A stretch of 64,000 nt of DNA from Hetaerina americana. Lineage: Eukaryota > Arthropoda > Insecta > Odonata > Calopterygidae. Under the pieces are notes generated by a model that made no database searches, was not told the origin of the DNA, and saw only the letters and a program-made list of their open reading frames with translations. This document shows, in pieces, positions 25,601 through 39,950 of the stretch. Made by a program: the position numbers and the translations under genes. How positions within the stretch are numbered: position 1 is the first letter of the stretch; every line of letters starts with the position of its first letter. The stretch lies in NCBI GenBank assembly GCA_022747635.1, contig JAKTNV010000235.1:186001-250000 (forward strand), given 5' to 3'.

Positions 25601-28600
25601 GAGAGGCCACAAAATATTCATTCAATGAATTTTAAGCTTTAAAAAACCGCTGAGGTAAAAACTAAACGCCACAATTGAATCACAAAATTTCTCATCCCAG
25701 TACTGCGGATGAAAAATTTTGTTTGCAAGAAAAACGTATGAATACGAAAATTTGCTCAATAACTGCCGTTGGGAAATGAAAAGAGTCACACAAATTTACA
25801 ATTAAAACTAACAGGCTTTCAGAAAAACCCTCGGGGGAAAAACTAAACGAGTCGCTTGAATTACGAAATTTCTCATCCCGTGACTGCGGCTGGAAAACGT
25901 TATGCTTGCAAGAAATACGTATAAATGATACAATTTTCTCAAAAACGACCGTTTTGAATGGTAAAGAAAGAACAAATTTTCATTTGATGAAAGAAAAGCT
26001 TTTAAAAAAGCACTTGGAAGAAAAACACGAAAATTGATTCGCGAAATTTTTCATCCCGGGACTGCGGAGGAAAATTATTATGTTTAAAAAATAAGTATAT
26101 TAACGAAACTTTCATAACAGCGACTGCCTTTAAAGGAAGAGAGGCGACCAAATATTCATTCAATGATTTTTAAGCTTTAAAAAACCGCTGAGGTAAAAAC
26201 TAAACGACACAATTGAATCACAAAATTTCTCATCCCGGTACTGCGGGTATAAAATTTTATGTTTTTCAAGAAATACGTTTAAATACGAAAATTTTCTTAA
26301 AAACTGCCGTTTGCAAATGAAAAGAGTCAAACAAATTTACAATTAAAACTAACAGGCTTTCAAAAAAACCTTCGGGGGAACAACTTAAAGAGTCGCTTTA
26401 ATCACGAAATTTCTAATCGCGGGACTGCGGCTGGAAAACGTTATGCTTGCAAGAAATTCGTATAAATGATACCATTTTCTCAAAAACTACCGTTTTGAAA
26501 GGTTAAGAAAGGAACAAATTTTCAATTGATGAATGAAGAGCTTTTAAAAAAGCATTTTGTAGAAAAACTTACACGACAATTCATTCGCGAAATTTCTCAT
26601 CCCGAATCTGCGGAGGAAAATTATTATGTTTAAAAAATAAGTATATTAACGAAACTTTTATAACAGCGGCTGCTTTGAAAGGAAGAGAGGCGACCAAATA
26701 TTCTTTCAATTAATTTTAAGCTTTAAAAAACCGCCGACGAAAAACTAAACGCAACAATTGAATCGCAAAATTTCTCATCCCGGTACTGCGGATGAAAAAT
26801 TTTATGTTTGCAAGAAATACGTTTGAATACGAAAGTTTCCCCAATAACTGCCGTTTGGAAATGTAAAGAGTAAAACAAATTTACAACTGAAACTAACAGT
26901 CTTTATAAAAAACCCTCGGGGGAACAACTAAACGAGTCGCTTGAATCACGAAATTTCTCATCCCGGGACTGCGCCTGGAAAACGTTATGCTTGCAAAAAA
27001 TACGTATAAATGATACCTTTTTCTCAAAAACGACCATTTTGAATGGTATAGAAAGAACAAATTTTCATTTGATGAATGAAAAGCTTTTAAAAAAGCACTT
27101 GGAAGAAAAACACGAAAATTGATTCGCGGAATTTTTCATCCCGAATCTGCGGAGGAAAATTATTATGTTTAAAAAATACGTATATTAACGAAACTTTTAT
27201 AACAGCGGCTGCTTTGAAAGGAAGAGAGGCGACCAAATATTCTTTCAATTAATTTTAAGCTTTAAAAAACCGCCGACGAAAAACTAAACGCAACAATTGA
27301 ATCGCAAAATTTCTCATCCCGGTACTGCGGATGAAAAATTTTATGTTTGCAAGAAATACGTTTGAATACGGAAATTTTCTCAATAACTGCCTTTTGAATA
27401 TGAAAGGAGTAAACAAATTTACAATGAAAACTAACAGGCTTTCAAAAAAACCATCGTTGGAACAACCAAACGGGTCGCTTGAATCACGAAATTTCTCATC
27501 CCGGGACTGCGGCTTGAAAACATTATGCTTGCAAGAAATACGTATAAATGATACCATTTTCTCAAAAACGACCGTTTTGGATGGTAAAGAAAGAACAAAT
27601 TTTCATTGGATGAACGAAAAGCTTTTAGAAAAATACTTGGAAGAAAAACTTACACGAAAAATGATTCACGAAATTTCTCATCCCGGGACTGCGGAGGAAA
27701 ATTATTATTTTTAAAAAGTACGTATATTAACGAAACTTTCATAACAGCGACTGCTTTAAAAGGAAGGGAGGCAACCAAATATTCATTTAATGAATTTAAG
27801 ATTTAAAAAACCGCTGAGGTAAAAACTAAATGCCACAACTCAATCACCAAATTTCTCATCCCGGTACTGCGGATGAAAAATTTTATGTTTGCAAGAAATA
27901 CGTTTGAATACGAAAGTTTCCCCAATAACTGCCGTTTGGAAATGTAAAGAGTAAAACAAATTTACAACTGAAACTAACAGTCTTTATAAAAAACCGTCGG
28001 GGGAACAACTAAACGAGTCGCTTGAATCACGAAATTTCTCATCCCGGGACTGCGGCTGGAAAACTTTATGCTTGCAAAAAATACGTTTCAATGATACCAT
28101 TTTCTCAAAAGCGACCGTTTTGAATGGTAAAGAAAGAACAAATTTTCATTTGATGAATGAAAAGCTTTTAAAAAAGCACTTGGAAGAAAAATTTAGACAA
28201 GAATTGATTCGCGAAATTTTTCACGCCGGGACCGCGGAGGAAAATTATTATGTTTAAAAAATAAGTATATTAACGAAACTTTTATAACAGCGACTGCCTT
28301 TAAAGGAAGAGAGGCCACAAAATATTCATTCAATGAATTTTAAGCTTTAAAAAACCGCTGAGGTAAAAACTAAACGCCACAATTGAATCACAAAATTTCT
28401 CATCCCAGTACTGCGGATGAAAAATTTTGTTTGCAAGAAAAACGTATGAATACGAAAATTTGCTCAATAACTGCCGTTGGGAAATGAAAAAACTCACACA
28501 AATTTACAATTAAAACTAACAGGCTTTCAAAAAAACCCTCGGGGAAACAACTAAACGAGTCGCTTGAATCACGAAATTTCTCATCCCGGGACTGCGGCTG

Positions 28601-31600
28601 GAAAACGTTATGCTTGCAAGAAATACGTATAAATGATACAATTTTCCCAAAAACGACCGTTTTGCATGGTAAAGAAAGAACAAATTTTCATTTGATGAAT
28701 GAAAAGCTTTTAAAAAAGCACTTGGAAGAAAAACACGAAAATTTATTCGCGAAATTTTTCATCCCGGGACTGCGGAGGAAAATTATTATGTTTAAAAAAT
28801 AAGTATATTAACGAAACTTTCATAACAGCGACTGCCTTTAAAGGAAGAGAGGCGACCAAATATTCATTCAATGATTTTTAAGCTTTAAAAAACCGCTGAG
28901 GTACAAATTAAACGCCACAATTGAATCACAAAATTTCTCATCCCGGTACTACGGATGAAAAATTTGATGTTTGCAAAAAATACGTTTGAATACGAAAATT
29001 TTCTCAATAACTGCCGTTTGGAAATGAAAAGAGTCAAACAAATTTACAATTAAAACTAACAGGCTTTCAAAAAAACCTTCGGGGGAACAACTAAAAGAGT
29101 CGCTTTAATCACGAAATTTCTAATCCCGGGACTGCGGCTAGAAAACGTTATGCTTGAAAGAAATACGTATAAATGATACCATTTTCTCAAAAACGACCGT
29201 TTTGAAAGGTAAAGGAAGGAACAAATTTTCTTTTGATGAATAAAAAGCCTTTAAAAAAGCACTTTGAAGAAAAACTTACACGACAATTCATTCGCGAAAT
29301 TTCTCATCCCGGGACTGCGGAGGAAAATTATTATGTTTAATAAGTACGTATATTAACGAAACTTTTATTAAAGCTAATGCTTTGAAAGGAAGGGAGGCAA
29401 CAAAATATTCATTCAATGAATTTTAATCTTTAAAAAACCGCTAAGGTAAAAACTAAACGCCACAATTAAATCACAAAATTTCTCATCCCGGTACTGCGGA
29501 TGAAAAATTTTGTTTGCAAGAAATACGTATGAATACGAAAATTTTCTCAATAACTGCCGTTCGGAAGTGAAAAGAGTCACACAAATTTACAATTAAAACT
29601 AACAGGCTTTCAAAAAAACCCTCGGGGAACAACGAAACGAATCGCTTGAATCACGAAATTTCTCATCCCGGGACTGCGCCTGGAAAACGTTATGCTTGCA
29701 AGAAATACGTATAAATGATACAATTTTCTCAAAAACGACCGTTTTGAATGGTAAAGAAAGAACAAATTTTCATTTGATGAATGAAAAGCTTTTAAAAAAG
29801 CACTTGGGAGAAAAACACGAAAATTGATTCGCGAAATTTTTCATCCCGGGACTGCGGAGGAAAATTATTATGTTTAAAAAATAAGTATATTAACGAAACT
29901 TTCATAACAGCGACTGCCTTTAAAGGAAGAGAGGTGACGAAATATTCATTCAATGATTTTTAAGCTTTAAAAAACAGCTGAGGTACAAACTAAACGCAAC
30001 AATTGAATCACAAAATTTCTCATCCCGGTACTGCGGATGAAAAATTTTGTTTGCAAGAAATACGTTTAAATACTAAAATTATCTCAATAACTGCCGTTTG
30101 GAAATGAAAAGAGTCAAACAAATTTACAATTAAAACTATCAGGCTTTCAAAAAAACCCTCGGGGAACAACGAAACGAATCGCATGAATCACGAAATTTCT
30201 CATCCCGGGACTGCGCCTGGAAAACGTTATGCTTGCAAGAAATACGTATAAATGATACCTTTTTCTCAAAAACGACCATTTTGAATGGTAAAGAAAGAAC
30301 AAATTTTCATTTGATGAATGAAAAGCTTTTAAAAAAGGACTTGGAAGAAAAACACGAAAATTGATTCGCGGAATTTTTCATCCCGGGACTGCGGAGGAAA
30401 ATTATTATGTTTAAAAAATAAGTATATTAACGAAACTTTTATAACAGCGACTGCCTTTAAAGGAAGAGAGGCCACAAAATATTCATTCAATGAATTTTAA
30501 GCTTTAAAAAACCGCTGAGGTAAAAACTAAACGCCACAATTGAATCACAAAATTTCTCATCCCAGTACTGCGGATGAAAAATTTTGTTTGCAAGAAAAAC
30601 GTTTAAATACTAAAATTTTCTCAATAACTGCCGTTTGGAAATGAAAAGAGTCAAACAAATTTACAATTAAACTATCAGGCTTTCAAAAAAACCCTCGGGG
30701 GAACAACTAAACGAGTCGCTTGAATCACGAAATTTCTTATCCCTGGACTGCGGCTGGAAAACTTTATGCTTGCAGGAAATACGTATAAATGATACCATTT
30801 TCTCAAAAACGACCGTTTTGAATGGTAAAGAAAGAACAAATTTTCATTTGATGAATGAAGAGCTTTTAAAAAAGCACTTGGTAGAAAAACTTACACGAAT
30901 ATTCATTCACGAAATTTCTCATCCCGAATCTGCGGAGGAAAATTATTATGTTTAATAAGTACGTATATTAACGAAACTTATATTAAAGCTAATGCTTTGA
31001 AAGGAAGGGAGGCAACAAAATATTCATTCAATGAATTTTAATCTTTAAAAAACCGCTGAGGTAAAAACTAAACGCAACATTTAAATCACAAAATTTCTCA
31101 TCCCGGTACTGCGGATGAAAAATTTTGTTTGCAAGAAATACGTATGAATACGAAAATTTTCTCAATAACTGCCGTTCGGAAGTGAAAAGAGTCACACAAA
31201 TTTACAATTAAAACTAACAGGCTTTCAAGAAAACCCTCGGGGAACAACGAAACGAATCGCTTGAATCACGAAATTTCTCATCCCGGGACTGCGGCTGGAA
31301 AACGTTATGCTTGCAAGAAATACGTATAAATGATACCTTTTTCTCAAAAACGACCATTTTGAATGGTAAAGAAAGAACAAATTTTCATTTGATGAATGAA
31401 AAGCTTTTAAAAAAGCACATGGAAGAAAAACACGAAAATTGATTCGCGGAATTTTTCATCCCGGGACTGCGGAGGAAAATTATTATGTTTAAAAAATAAG
31501 TATATTAACGAAACTTTCATAACAGCGACTGCCTTCAAAGGAAGAGAGGCGACCAAATATTCATTCAATGAATTTTAAGCTTTAAAAAACCGCTGAGGTA

Positions 31601-34171
31601 AAAACTAAACGACACAATTGAATCACAAAATTTCTCATCCCGGTACTGCGGATATAATATTTTATGTTTTTCAAGAAATACGTTTAAATACGAAAATTTT
31701 CTTAATAACTGCCGTTTGGAAATGAAAAGAGTCAAACAAATTTACATTTAAAACTAACAGGCTTTCAAAAAAACCTTCGGGGGAACAACTAAAAGAGTCG
31801 CTTTAATCACGAAATTCCTTATCCCGGGACTGCGCCTGGAAAACGTTATGCTTGCAAGAAATACGTATAAATGATACCATTTTCTCAAAAACGACCGTTT
31901 TGGATGGTAAAGAAAGAACAAATTTTCATTGGATGAATGAAAAGCTTTTAGAAAAATACTTGGAAGAAAAACTTAAACGAAAAATGATTCACGAAATTTC
32001 TCATCCCGGGACTGCGGAGGAAAATTATTATGTTTAAAAAGTACGTATATTAACGAAACTTTCATAACAGCGACTGCTTTAAAAGGAAGGGAGGCAACCA
32101 AGTATTCATTCATTGAATTTTAAGATTTAAAAAACCGCTGAGGTAAAAACTAAACGCCACAACTCAATCACAAAATTTCTCATCCCGGTACTGCGGATGA
32201 AAAATTTTATGTTTGCAAGAAATGCGTTTGAATACGAAAGTTTCCCCAATAACTGCCGTTTGGAAATGTAAAGAAAAAAACAAATTTACAACTGAAACTA
32301 ACAGTCTTTATAAAAAACCCTCGGGGGAACAACTAAACGAGTCACTTGAATCACGAAATTTCTCATCCCGGGACTGCGGCTGGAAAACTTTATGCTTGCA
32401 AAAAATACGTATAAATGATACCATTTTCTCAAAAGCGACCGTTTTGAATGGTAAAGAAAGAACAAATTTTCATTTGATGAATGAAAAGCTTTTAAAAAAG
32501 CACTTGGAAGAAAAATTTAGACAAGAATTGATTCGCGAAATTTTTCACGCCGGGACTGCGGAGGAAAATTATTATGTTTAAAAAATAAGTATATTAACGA
32601 AACTTTTATAACAGCGACTGCCTTTAAAGGAAGGGAGGCCACAAAATATTCATTCAATGAATTTTAAGCTTTAAAAAACCGCTGAGGTAAAAACTAAACG
32701 CCACAATTGAATCACGAAATTTCTCATCCCGGTACTGCGGATGAAAAATTTTGTTTGCAAGAAATACGTATGAATACGAAAATTTTCTCAATAACTGCCG
32801 TTCGGAAGTGAAAAGAGTCACACAAATTTACAATTAAAACTAACAGGCTTTCAAAAAAACCCTCGGGGGAACAACGAAACGAATCGCTTGAATCACGAAA
32901 TTTCTCATCCCGGGACTGCGGCTGGAAAACGTTTTGCTTGCAAGAAATACGTATAAATGATACCTTTTTCTCAAAAATGACCATTTTGAATGGTAAAGAA
33001 AAAACAAATTTTCATTTGATGAATGAAAAGCTTTTAAAAAAGCACTTGGAAGAAAAACACGAAAATTGATTCGCGGAATTTTTCATCCCGGGACTGCGGA
33101 GGAAAATTAATATGTTTAAAAAATAAGTATATTAACGAAACTTTCATAACAGCGACTGCCTTTAAAGGAAGAGAGGCGACCAAATATTCATTCAATGAAT
33201 TTTAAGCTTTAAAAAACCGCTGAGGTAAAAACTAAACGACACAATTGAATCACAAAATTTCTCATCCCGGTACTGCGGATATAAAATTTTGTTTTTCAAG
33301 AAATACGTTTAAATACGAAAATTTTCTTAATAACTGCCGTTTGGAAATGAAAAGATTCAAACAAATTTACAATTAAAACTAACAGGCTTTCAAAAAAACC
33401 TTCGGGGGAACAACTAAAAGAGTCGCTTTAATCACGAAATTTCTTTTCCCGGGACTGCGGCTGGAAAACGTTATGCTTGCAAGAAATACGTATAAATGAT
33501 ATCATTTTCTCAAAAACGACCGTTTTGGATGGTAAAGAAAGAACAAATTTTCATTGGATGAATGAAAAGCTTTTAGAAAAATACTTGGAAGAAAAACTTT
33601 CACGAAAAATGATTCACGAAATTTCTCATCCCGGGACTGCGGAGGAAAATTATTATGTTTAAAAAGTACTTATATTAACGAAACTTTCATAACAGCGACT
33701 GCCTTTAAAGGAAGAGAGGCGACCAAATATTCATTCAATGATTTTTAAGCTTTAAAAAACCGCTGAGGTACAAACTAAACGCAACAATTGAATCACAAAA
33801 TTTCTCATCCCGGTACTGCGGATGAAAAATTTTGTTTGCAAGAAATACGTTTAAATACTAAAATTTTCTCAATAACTGCCGTTTGGAAATGAAAAGAGTC
33901 AAACAAATTTACAATTAAAACTATAATGCTTTCAAAAAAACCCTCTGGGGAACAACTAAACGAGTCGCTTGAATCACGAAATTTCTTATCCCTGGACTGC
34001 GGCTGGAAAACTTTATGCTTGCAGGAAATACGTATAAATGATACAATTTTCTCAAAAACGACCGTTTTGAATGGTAAAGAAAGAACAAATTTTCATTTGA
34101 TGAATGAAGAGCTTTTAAAAAAGCACTTGGTAGAAAAACTTACACGAATATTCATTCACAAAATTTCTCAT

Positions 34172-36250
34172 CCCGAATCTGCGGAGGAAAATTATTATGT
34201 TTAATAAGTACGTATATTAACGAAACTTTTATTAAAGCTAATGCTTTGAAAGGATGGGAGGCAACAAAATATTCATTCAATGAATTTTAATCTTTAAAAA
34301 ACCGCTGAGGTAAAAACTAAACGCAACAATTAAATCACAAAATTTCTCATCCCGGTACTGCGGATGAAAAATTTTGTTTGCAAGAAATACGTATGAATAC
34401 GAAAATTTTCTCAATAACTGCCGTTCGGAAGTGAAAAGAGTCACACAAATTTACAATTAAAACTAACAGGCTTTCAAAAAAACCCTCGGGGAACAACGAA
34501 ACGAATCGCTTGAATCACGAAATTTCTCATCCCGGGACTGCGGCTGGAAAACGTTATGCTTGCAAGAAATACGTATAAATGATACCTTTTTCTCAAAAAC
34601 GACCATTTTGAATGGTAAAGAAAGAAAAAATTTTCATTTGATGAATGAAAAGCTTTTAAAAAAGCACTTGGAAGAAAAACACGAAAATTGATTCGCGGAA
34701 TTTTTCATCCCGGGACTGCGGAGGAAAATTATTATGTTTAAAAAATAAGTATATTAACGAAACTTTCATAACAGCGACTGCCTTCAAAGGAAGAGAGGCG
34801 ACCAAATATTCATTCAATGAATTTTAAGCTTTGAAAAACCGCTGAGGTAAAAACTAAACGACACAATTGAATCACAAAATTTCTCATCCCGGTACTGCGG
34901 ATATAAAATTTTATGTTTTTCAAGAAATACGTTTAAATACGAAAATTTTCTTAATAACTGCCGTTTGTAAATGAAAAGAGTCAAACAAATTTACATTTAA
35001 AACTAACAGGCTTTCAAAAAAACCTTCGGGGGAACAACTAAAAGAGTCGCTTTAATCACGAAATTCCTTATCCCGGGACTGCGGCTGGAAAACGTTATGC
35101 TTGCAAGAAATACGTATAAATGATACCATTTTCTCAAAAACGACCGTTTTGGATGGTAAAGAAAGAACAAATTTTCATTGGATGAATGAAAAGCTTTTAG
35201 AAAAATACTTGGAAGAAAAACTTAAACGAAAAATGATTCACGAAATTTCTCATCCCGGGACTGCGGAGGAAAATTATTATGTTCAAAAAGTACGTATATT
35301 AACGAAACTTTCATAACAGCGACTGCTTTAAAATGAAGGGAGGCAACCAAGTATTCATTTATTGAATTTTAAGATTTAAAAAACCGCTGAGGTAAAAACT
35401 AAACGCCACAACTCAATCACAAAATTTCTCATCCCGGTACTGCGGATGAAAAATTTTATGTTTGCAAGAAATACGTTTGAATACGAAAGTTTCCCCAATA
35501 ACTGCCGTTTGGAAATGTAAAGAAAAAAACAAATTTACAACTGAAACTAACAGTCTTTATAAAAAACCCTCGGGGGAACAACTAAACGAGTCGCTTGAAT
35601 CACGAAATTTCTCATCCCGGGACTGCGGCTGGAAAACTTTATGCTTGCAAAAAATACGTATAAATGATGCCATTTTCTCAAAAGCGACCGTTTTGAATGG
35701 TAAAGAAAGAACAAATTTTCATTTGATGAATGAAAAGCTTTTAAAAAAGCACTTGGAAGAAAAATTTAGACAAGAATTGATTCGCGAAATTTTTCACGCC
35801 GGGACTGCGGAGGAAAATTATTATGTTTAAAAAATAAGTATATTAACGAAACTTTTATAACAGCGACTGCCTTGAAAGGAAGGGAGGCCACAAAATATTC
35901 ATTCAATGAATTTTAAGCTTTAAAAAACCGCTGAGGTAAAAACTAAACGCCACAATTGAATCACAAAATTTCTCATCCCGGTACTGCGGATGAAAAATTT
36001 TGTTTGCAAGAAATACGTATGAATACGAAAATTTTCTCAATAACTGCCGTTCGGAAGTGAAAAGAGTCACACAAATTTACAATTAAAACTAACAGGCTTT
36101 CTAAAAAACCCTCGGGGGAACAACGAAACGAATCGCTTGAATCACGAAATTTCTCATCCCGGGACTGCGGCTGGAAAACGTTATGCTTGCAAGAAATACG
36201 TATAAATGATACCTTTTTCTCAAAAATGACCATTTTGAATGGTAAAGAAA
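34172..36250 (+). repeat. 2.71-kb-offset duplication, copy 1
   Basis: Matches sequence 2,707-2,710 bp downstream through the private variants AAAGGATGGGAGGC (about 34,250), AAAATGAAGGGAGG (about 35,331) and ATGTTCAAAAAG (about 35,279). The 2.71-kb offset is five trimers. Confidence 0.75.
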
Positions 36251-36870
36251 AAACAAATTTTCTTTTGATGAATGAAAAGCTTTTAAAAAAGCACTTGGAA
36301 GAAAAACACGAAATTTGATTCGCGGAATTTTTCATCCCGGGACTGCGGAGGAAAATTAATATGTTTAAAAAATAAGTATATTAACGAAACTTTCATAACA
36401 GCGACTGCCTTTAAAGGAAGAGAGACGACCAAATATTCATTCAATGAATTTTAAGCTTTAAAAAACCGCTGAGGTAAAAACTAAACGACACAATTGAATC
36501 ACAAAATTTCTTATCCCGGTACTGCGGATATAAAATTTTATGTTTTTGTAGAAATACGTTTAAATACGAAAATTTTCTTAATAACTGCCGTTTGGAAATG
36601 AAAAGAGTCAAACAAATTTACAATAAAACTAACAGGTTTCAAAAAAACCTTCGGGGGAACAACTAAAAGAGTCGCTTTAATCACGAAATTTCTAATCCCG
36701 GGACAGCGGCTGGAAAACGTTATGCTTGCAAGAAATACGTATAAATGATACCATTTTCTCAAAAACGACCGTTTTGGATGGTAAAGAAAGAACAAATTTT
36801 CATTGGATGAATGAAAAGCTTTTAGAAAAATACTTGGAAGAAAAACTTACACGAAAAATGATTCACGAAA
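35616..36870 (+). repeat. Block repeated at 4.34 and 6.50 kb, copy 1
   Basis: Shares GAAATTTGATTCGCGG, GAGAGACGACC and a CCCGGGACAGCGG A box (about 36,697) with copies at 39,951 and 42,117. This copy has extra private changes at about 36,540-36,640, including TTTTTGTAG and a shortened AACAGGTTTC segment. Confidence 0.7.
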
Positions 36871-36878
36871 TTTCTCAT

Positions 36879-38957
36879 CCCGAATCTGCGGAGGAAAATT
36901 ATTATGTTTAATAAGTACGTATATTAACGAAACTTTTATTAAAGCTAATGCTTTGAAAGGATGGGAGGCAACAAAATATTCATTCAATGAATTTTAATCT
37001 TTAAAAAACCGCTGAGGTAAAAACTAAACGCAACAATTAAATCACAAAATTTCTCATCCCGGTACTGCGGATGAAAAATTTTGTTTGCAAGAAATACGTA
37101 TGAATACGAAAATTTTCTCAATAACTGCCGTTCGGAAGTGAAAAGAGTCACACAAATTTACAATTAAAACTAACAGGCTTTCAAAAAAACCCTCGGGGAA
37201 CAACGAAACGAATCGCTTGAATCACGAAATTTCTCATCCCGGGACTGCGGCTGGAAAACGTTATGCTTGCAAGAAATACGTATAAATGATACCTTTTTCT
37301 CAAAAACGACCATTTTGAATGGTAAAGAAAGAAAAAATTTTCATTTGATGAATGAAAAGCTTTTAAAAAAGCACTTGGAAGAAAAACACGAAAATTGATT
37401 CGCGGAATTTTTCATCCCGGGACTGCGGAGGAAAATTATTATGTTTAAAAAATAAGTATATTAACGAAACTTTCATAACAGCGACTGCCTTCAAAGGAAG
37501 AGAGGCGACCAAATATTCATTCAATGAATTTTAAGCTTTAAAAAACCGCTGAGGTAAAAACTAAACGACACAATTGAATCAAAAAAATTTCTCATCCCGG
37601 TACTGCGGATATAAAATTTTATGTTTTTCAAGAAATACGTTTAAATACGAAAATTTTCTTAATAACTGCCGTTTGTAAATGAAAAGAGTCAAACAAATTT
37701 ACATTTAAAACTAACAGGCTTTCAAAAAAACCTTCGGGGGAACAACTAAAAGAGTCGCTTTAATCACGAAATTCCTTATCCCGGGACTGCGGCTGGAAAA
37801 CGTTATGCTTGCAAGAAATACGTATAAATGATACCATTTTCTCAAAAACGACCGTTTTGGATAGTAAAGAAAGAACAAATTTTCATTGGATGAATGAAAA
37901 GCTTTTAGAAAAATACTTGGAAGAAAAACTTAAACGAAAAATGATTCACGAAATTTCTCATCCCGGGACTGCGGAGAAAAATTATTATGTTCAAAAAGTA
38001 CGTATATTAACGAAACTTTCATAACAGCGACTGCTTTAAAATGAAGGGAGGCAACCAAGTATTCATTTATTGAATTTTAAGATTTAAAAAACCGCTGAGG
38101 TAAAAACTAAACGCCACAACTCAATCACAAAATTTCTCATCCCGGTACTGCGGATGAAAAATTTTATGATTGCAAGAAATACGTTTGAATACGAAAGTTT
38201 CCCCAATAACTGCCGTTTGGAAATGTAAAGAAAAAAACAAATTTACAACTGAAACTAACAGTCTTTATAAAAAACCCTCGGGGGAACAACTAAACGAGTC
38301 GCTTGAATCACGAAATTTCTCATCCCGGGACTGCGGCTGGAAAACTTTATGCTTGCAAAAAATACGTATAAATGATACCATTTTCTCAAAAGCGACCGTT
38401 TTGAATGGTAAAGAAAGAACAAATTTTCATTTGATGAATGAAAAGCTTTTAAAAAAGCACTTGGAAGAAAAATTTAGACAAGAATTGATTCGCGAAATTT
38501 TTCACGCCGGGACTGCGGAGGAAAATTATTATGTTTAAAAAATAAGTATATTAACGAAACTTTTATAACAGCGACTGCCTTTAAAGGAAGGGAGGCCACA
38601 AAATATTCATTCAATGAATTTTAAACTTTAAAAAACCGCTGAGGTAAAAACTAAACGCCACAATTGAATCACAAAATTTCTTATCCCGGTACTGCGGATG
38701 AAAAATTTTGTTTGCAAGAAATACGTATGAATACGAAAATTTTCTCAATAACTGCCGTTCGGAAGTGAAAAGAGTCACACAAATTTACAATTAAAACTAA
38801 CAGGCTTTCAAAAAAACCCTCGGGGGAACAACGAAACGAATCGCTTGAATCAAGAAATTTCTCATCCCGGGACTGCGGCTGGAAAACGTTATGCTTGCAA
38901 GAAATACGTATAAATGATACCTTTTTCTCAAAAATGACCATTTTGAATGGTAAAGAA
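36879..38957 (+). repeat. 2.71-kb-offset duplication, copy 2
   Basis: Counterpart of 34172-36250. It begins at a B monomer with the CCCGAATC box preceded by an A of the TTAGAAAAATACTTGG type, a pairing unusual elsewhere, so the junction near 36,860-36,885 is probably the duplication breakpoint. Confidence 0.75.
38324..38865 (+). repeat. Representative family 2 trimer
   Basis: A covers 38324-38505, B 38506-38684 and C 38685-38865. Family 2 marks are AATTTAGACAAGAATTG in A, the altered box CACGCCGGGACTGCGG in B, and GTTCGGAAGTGAAAAGAGTCAC in C. The order and orientation match family 1, so the two families are variants of one HOR and not different satellites. Confidence 0.85.
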
Positions 38958-39950
38958 AAAATAAATTTTCATTTGATGAATGAAAAGCTTTTAAAAAAGC
39001 ACTTGGAAGAAAAACCCGAAAATTGATTCGCGGAATTTTTCATCCCGGGACTGCGGAGGAAAATTAATATGTTTAAAAAATAAGTATATTAACGAAACTT
39101 TCATAACAGCGACTGCCTTTAAAGGAAGAGAGGCGACCAAATATTCATTCAATGAATTTTAAGTTTTAAAAAACCGCTGAGGTAAAAACTAAACGACACA
39201 ATTGAATCACAAAATTTCTCATCCCGGTACTGCGGATATAAAATTTTATGTTTTTCAAGAAATACGTTTAAATACGAAAATTTTCTTAATAACTGCCGAT
39301 TGGAAATGAAAAGAGTCAAACAAATTTACAATTAAAACTAACAGGCTTTCAAAAAAACCTTCGGGGGAACAACTAAAAGAGTCGCTTTAATCACGAAATT
39401 TCTTATCCCGGGACTGCGGCTGGAAAACGTTATGCTTGCAAGAAATACGTATAAATGATACCATTTTCTCAAAAACGACCGTTTTGGATGGTAAAGAAAG
39501 AACAAATTTTCATTGGATGAATGAAAAGCTTTTAGAAAAATACTTGGAAGAAAAACTTAAACGAAAAATGATTCACGAAATTTCTCATCTCGGGACTGCG
39601 GAGGAAAATTATTATGTTTAAAAAGTACGTATATTAACGAAACATTCATAACAGCGACTGCTTTAAAAGGAAGGGAGGCAACCAAGTATTCATTTATTGA
39701 ATTTTAAGATTTAAAAAACCGCTGAGGTAAAAACTAAACGCCACAACTCAATCACAAAATTTCTCATCCCGGTACTGCGGATGAAAAATTTTATGTTTGC
39801 AAGAAATACGTTTGAATACGAAAGTTTCCCCAATAACTGCCGTTTGGAAATGTAAAGAAAAAAACAAATTTACAACTGAAACTAACAGTCTTTATAAAAA
39901 ACCCTCGGGGGAACAACTAAACGAGTCGCTTGAATCACGAAATTTCTCAT

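Noticed and set aside
35973..36335. Antisense ORFs of 60-120 codons (for example 35973-36335 and 54344-54700)
   Set aside because: These are openings on the T-rich complementary strand of A and C. They are broken in most sister copies, have no recognisable domain and occur once per repeat.
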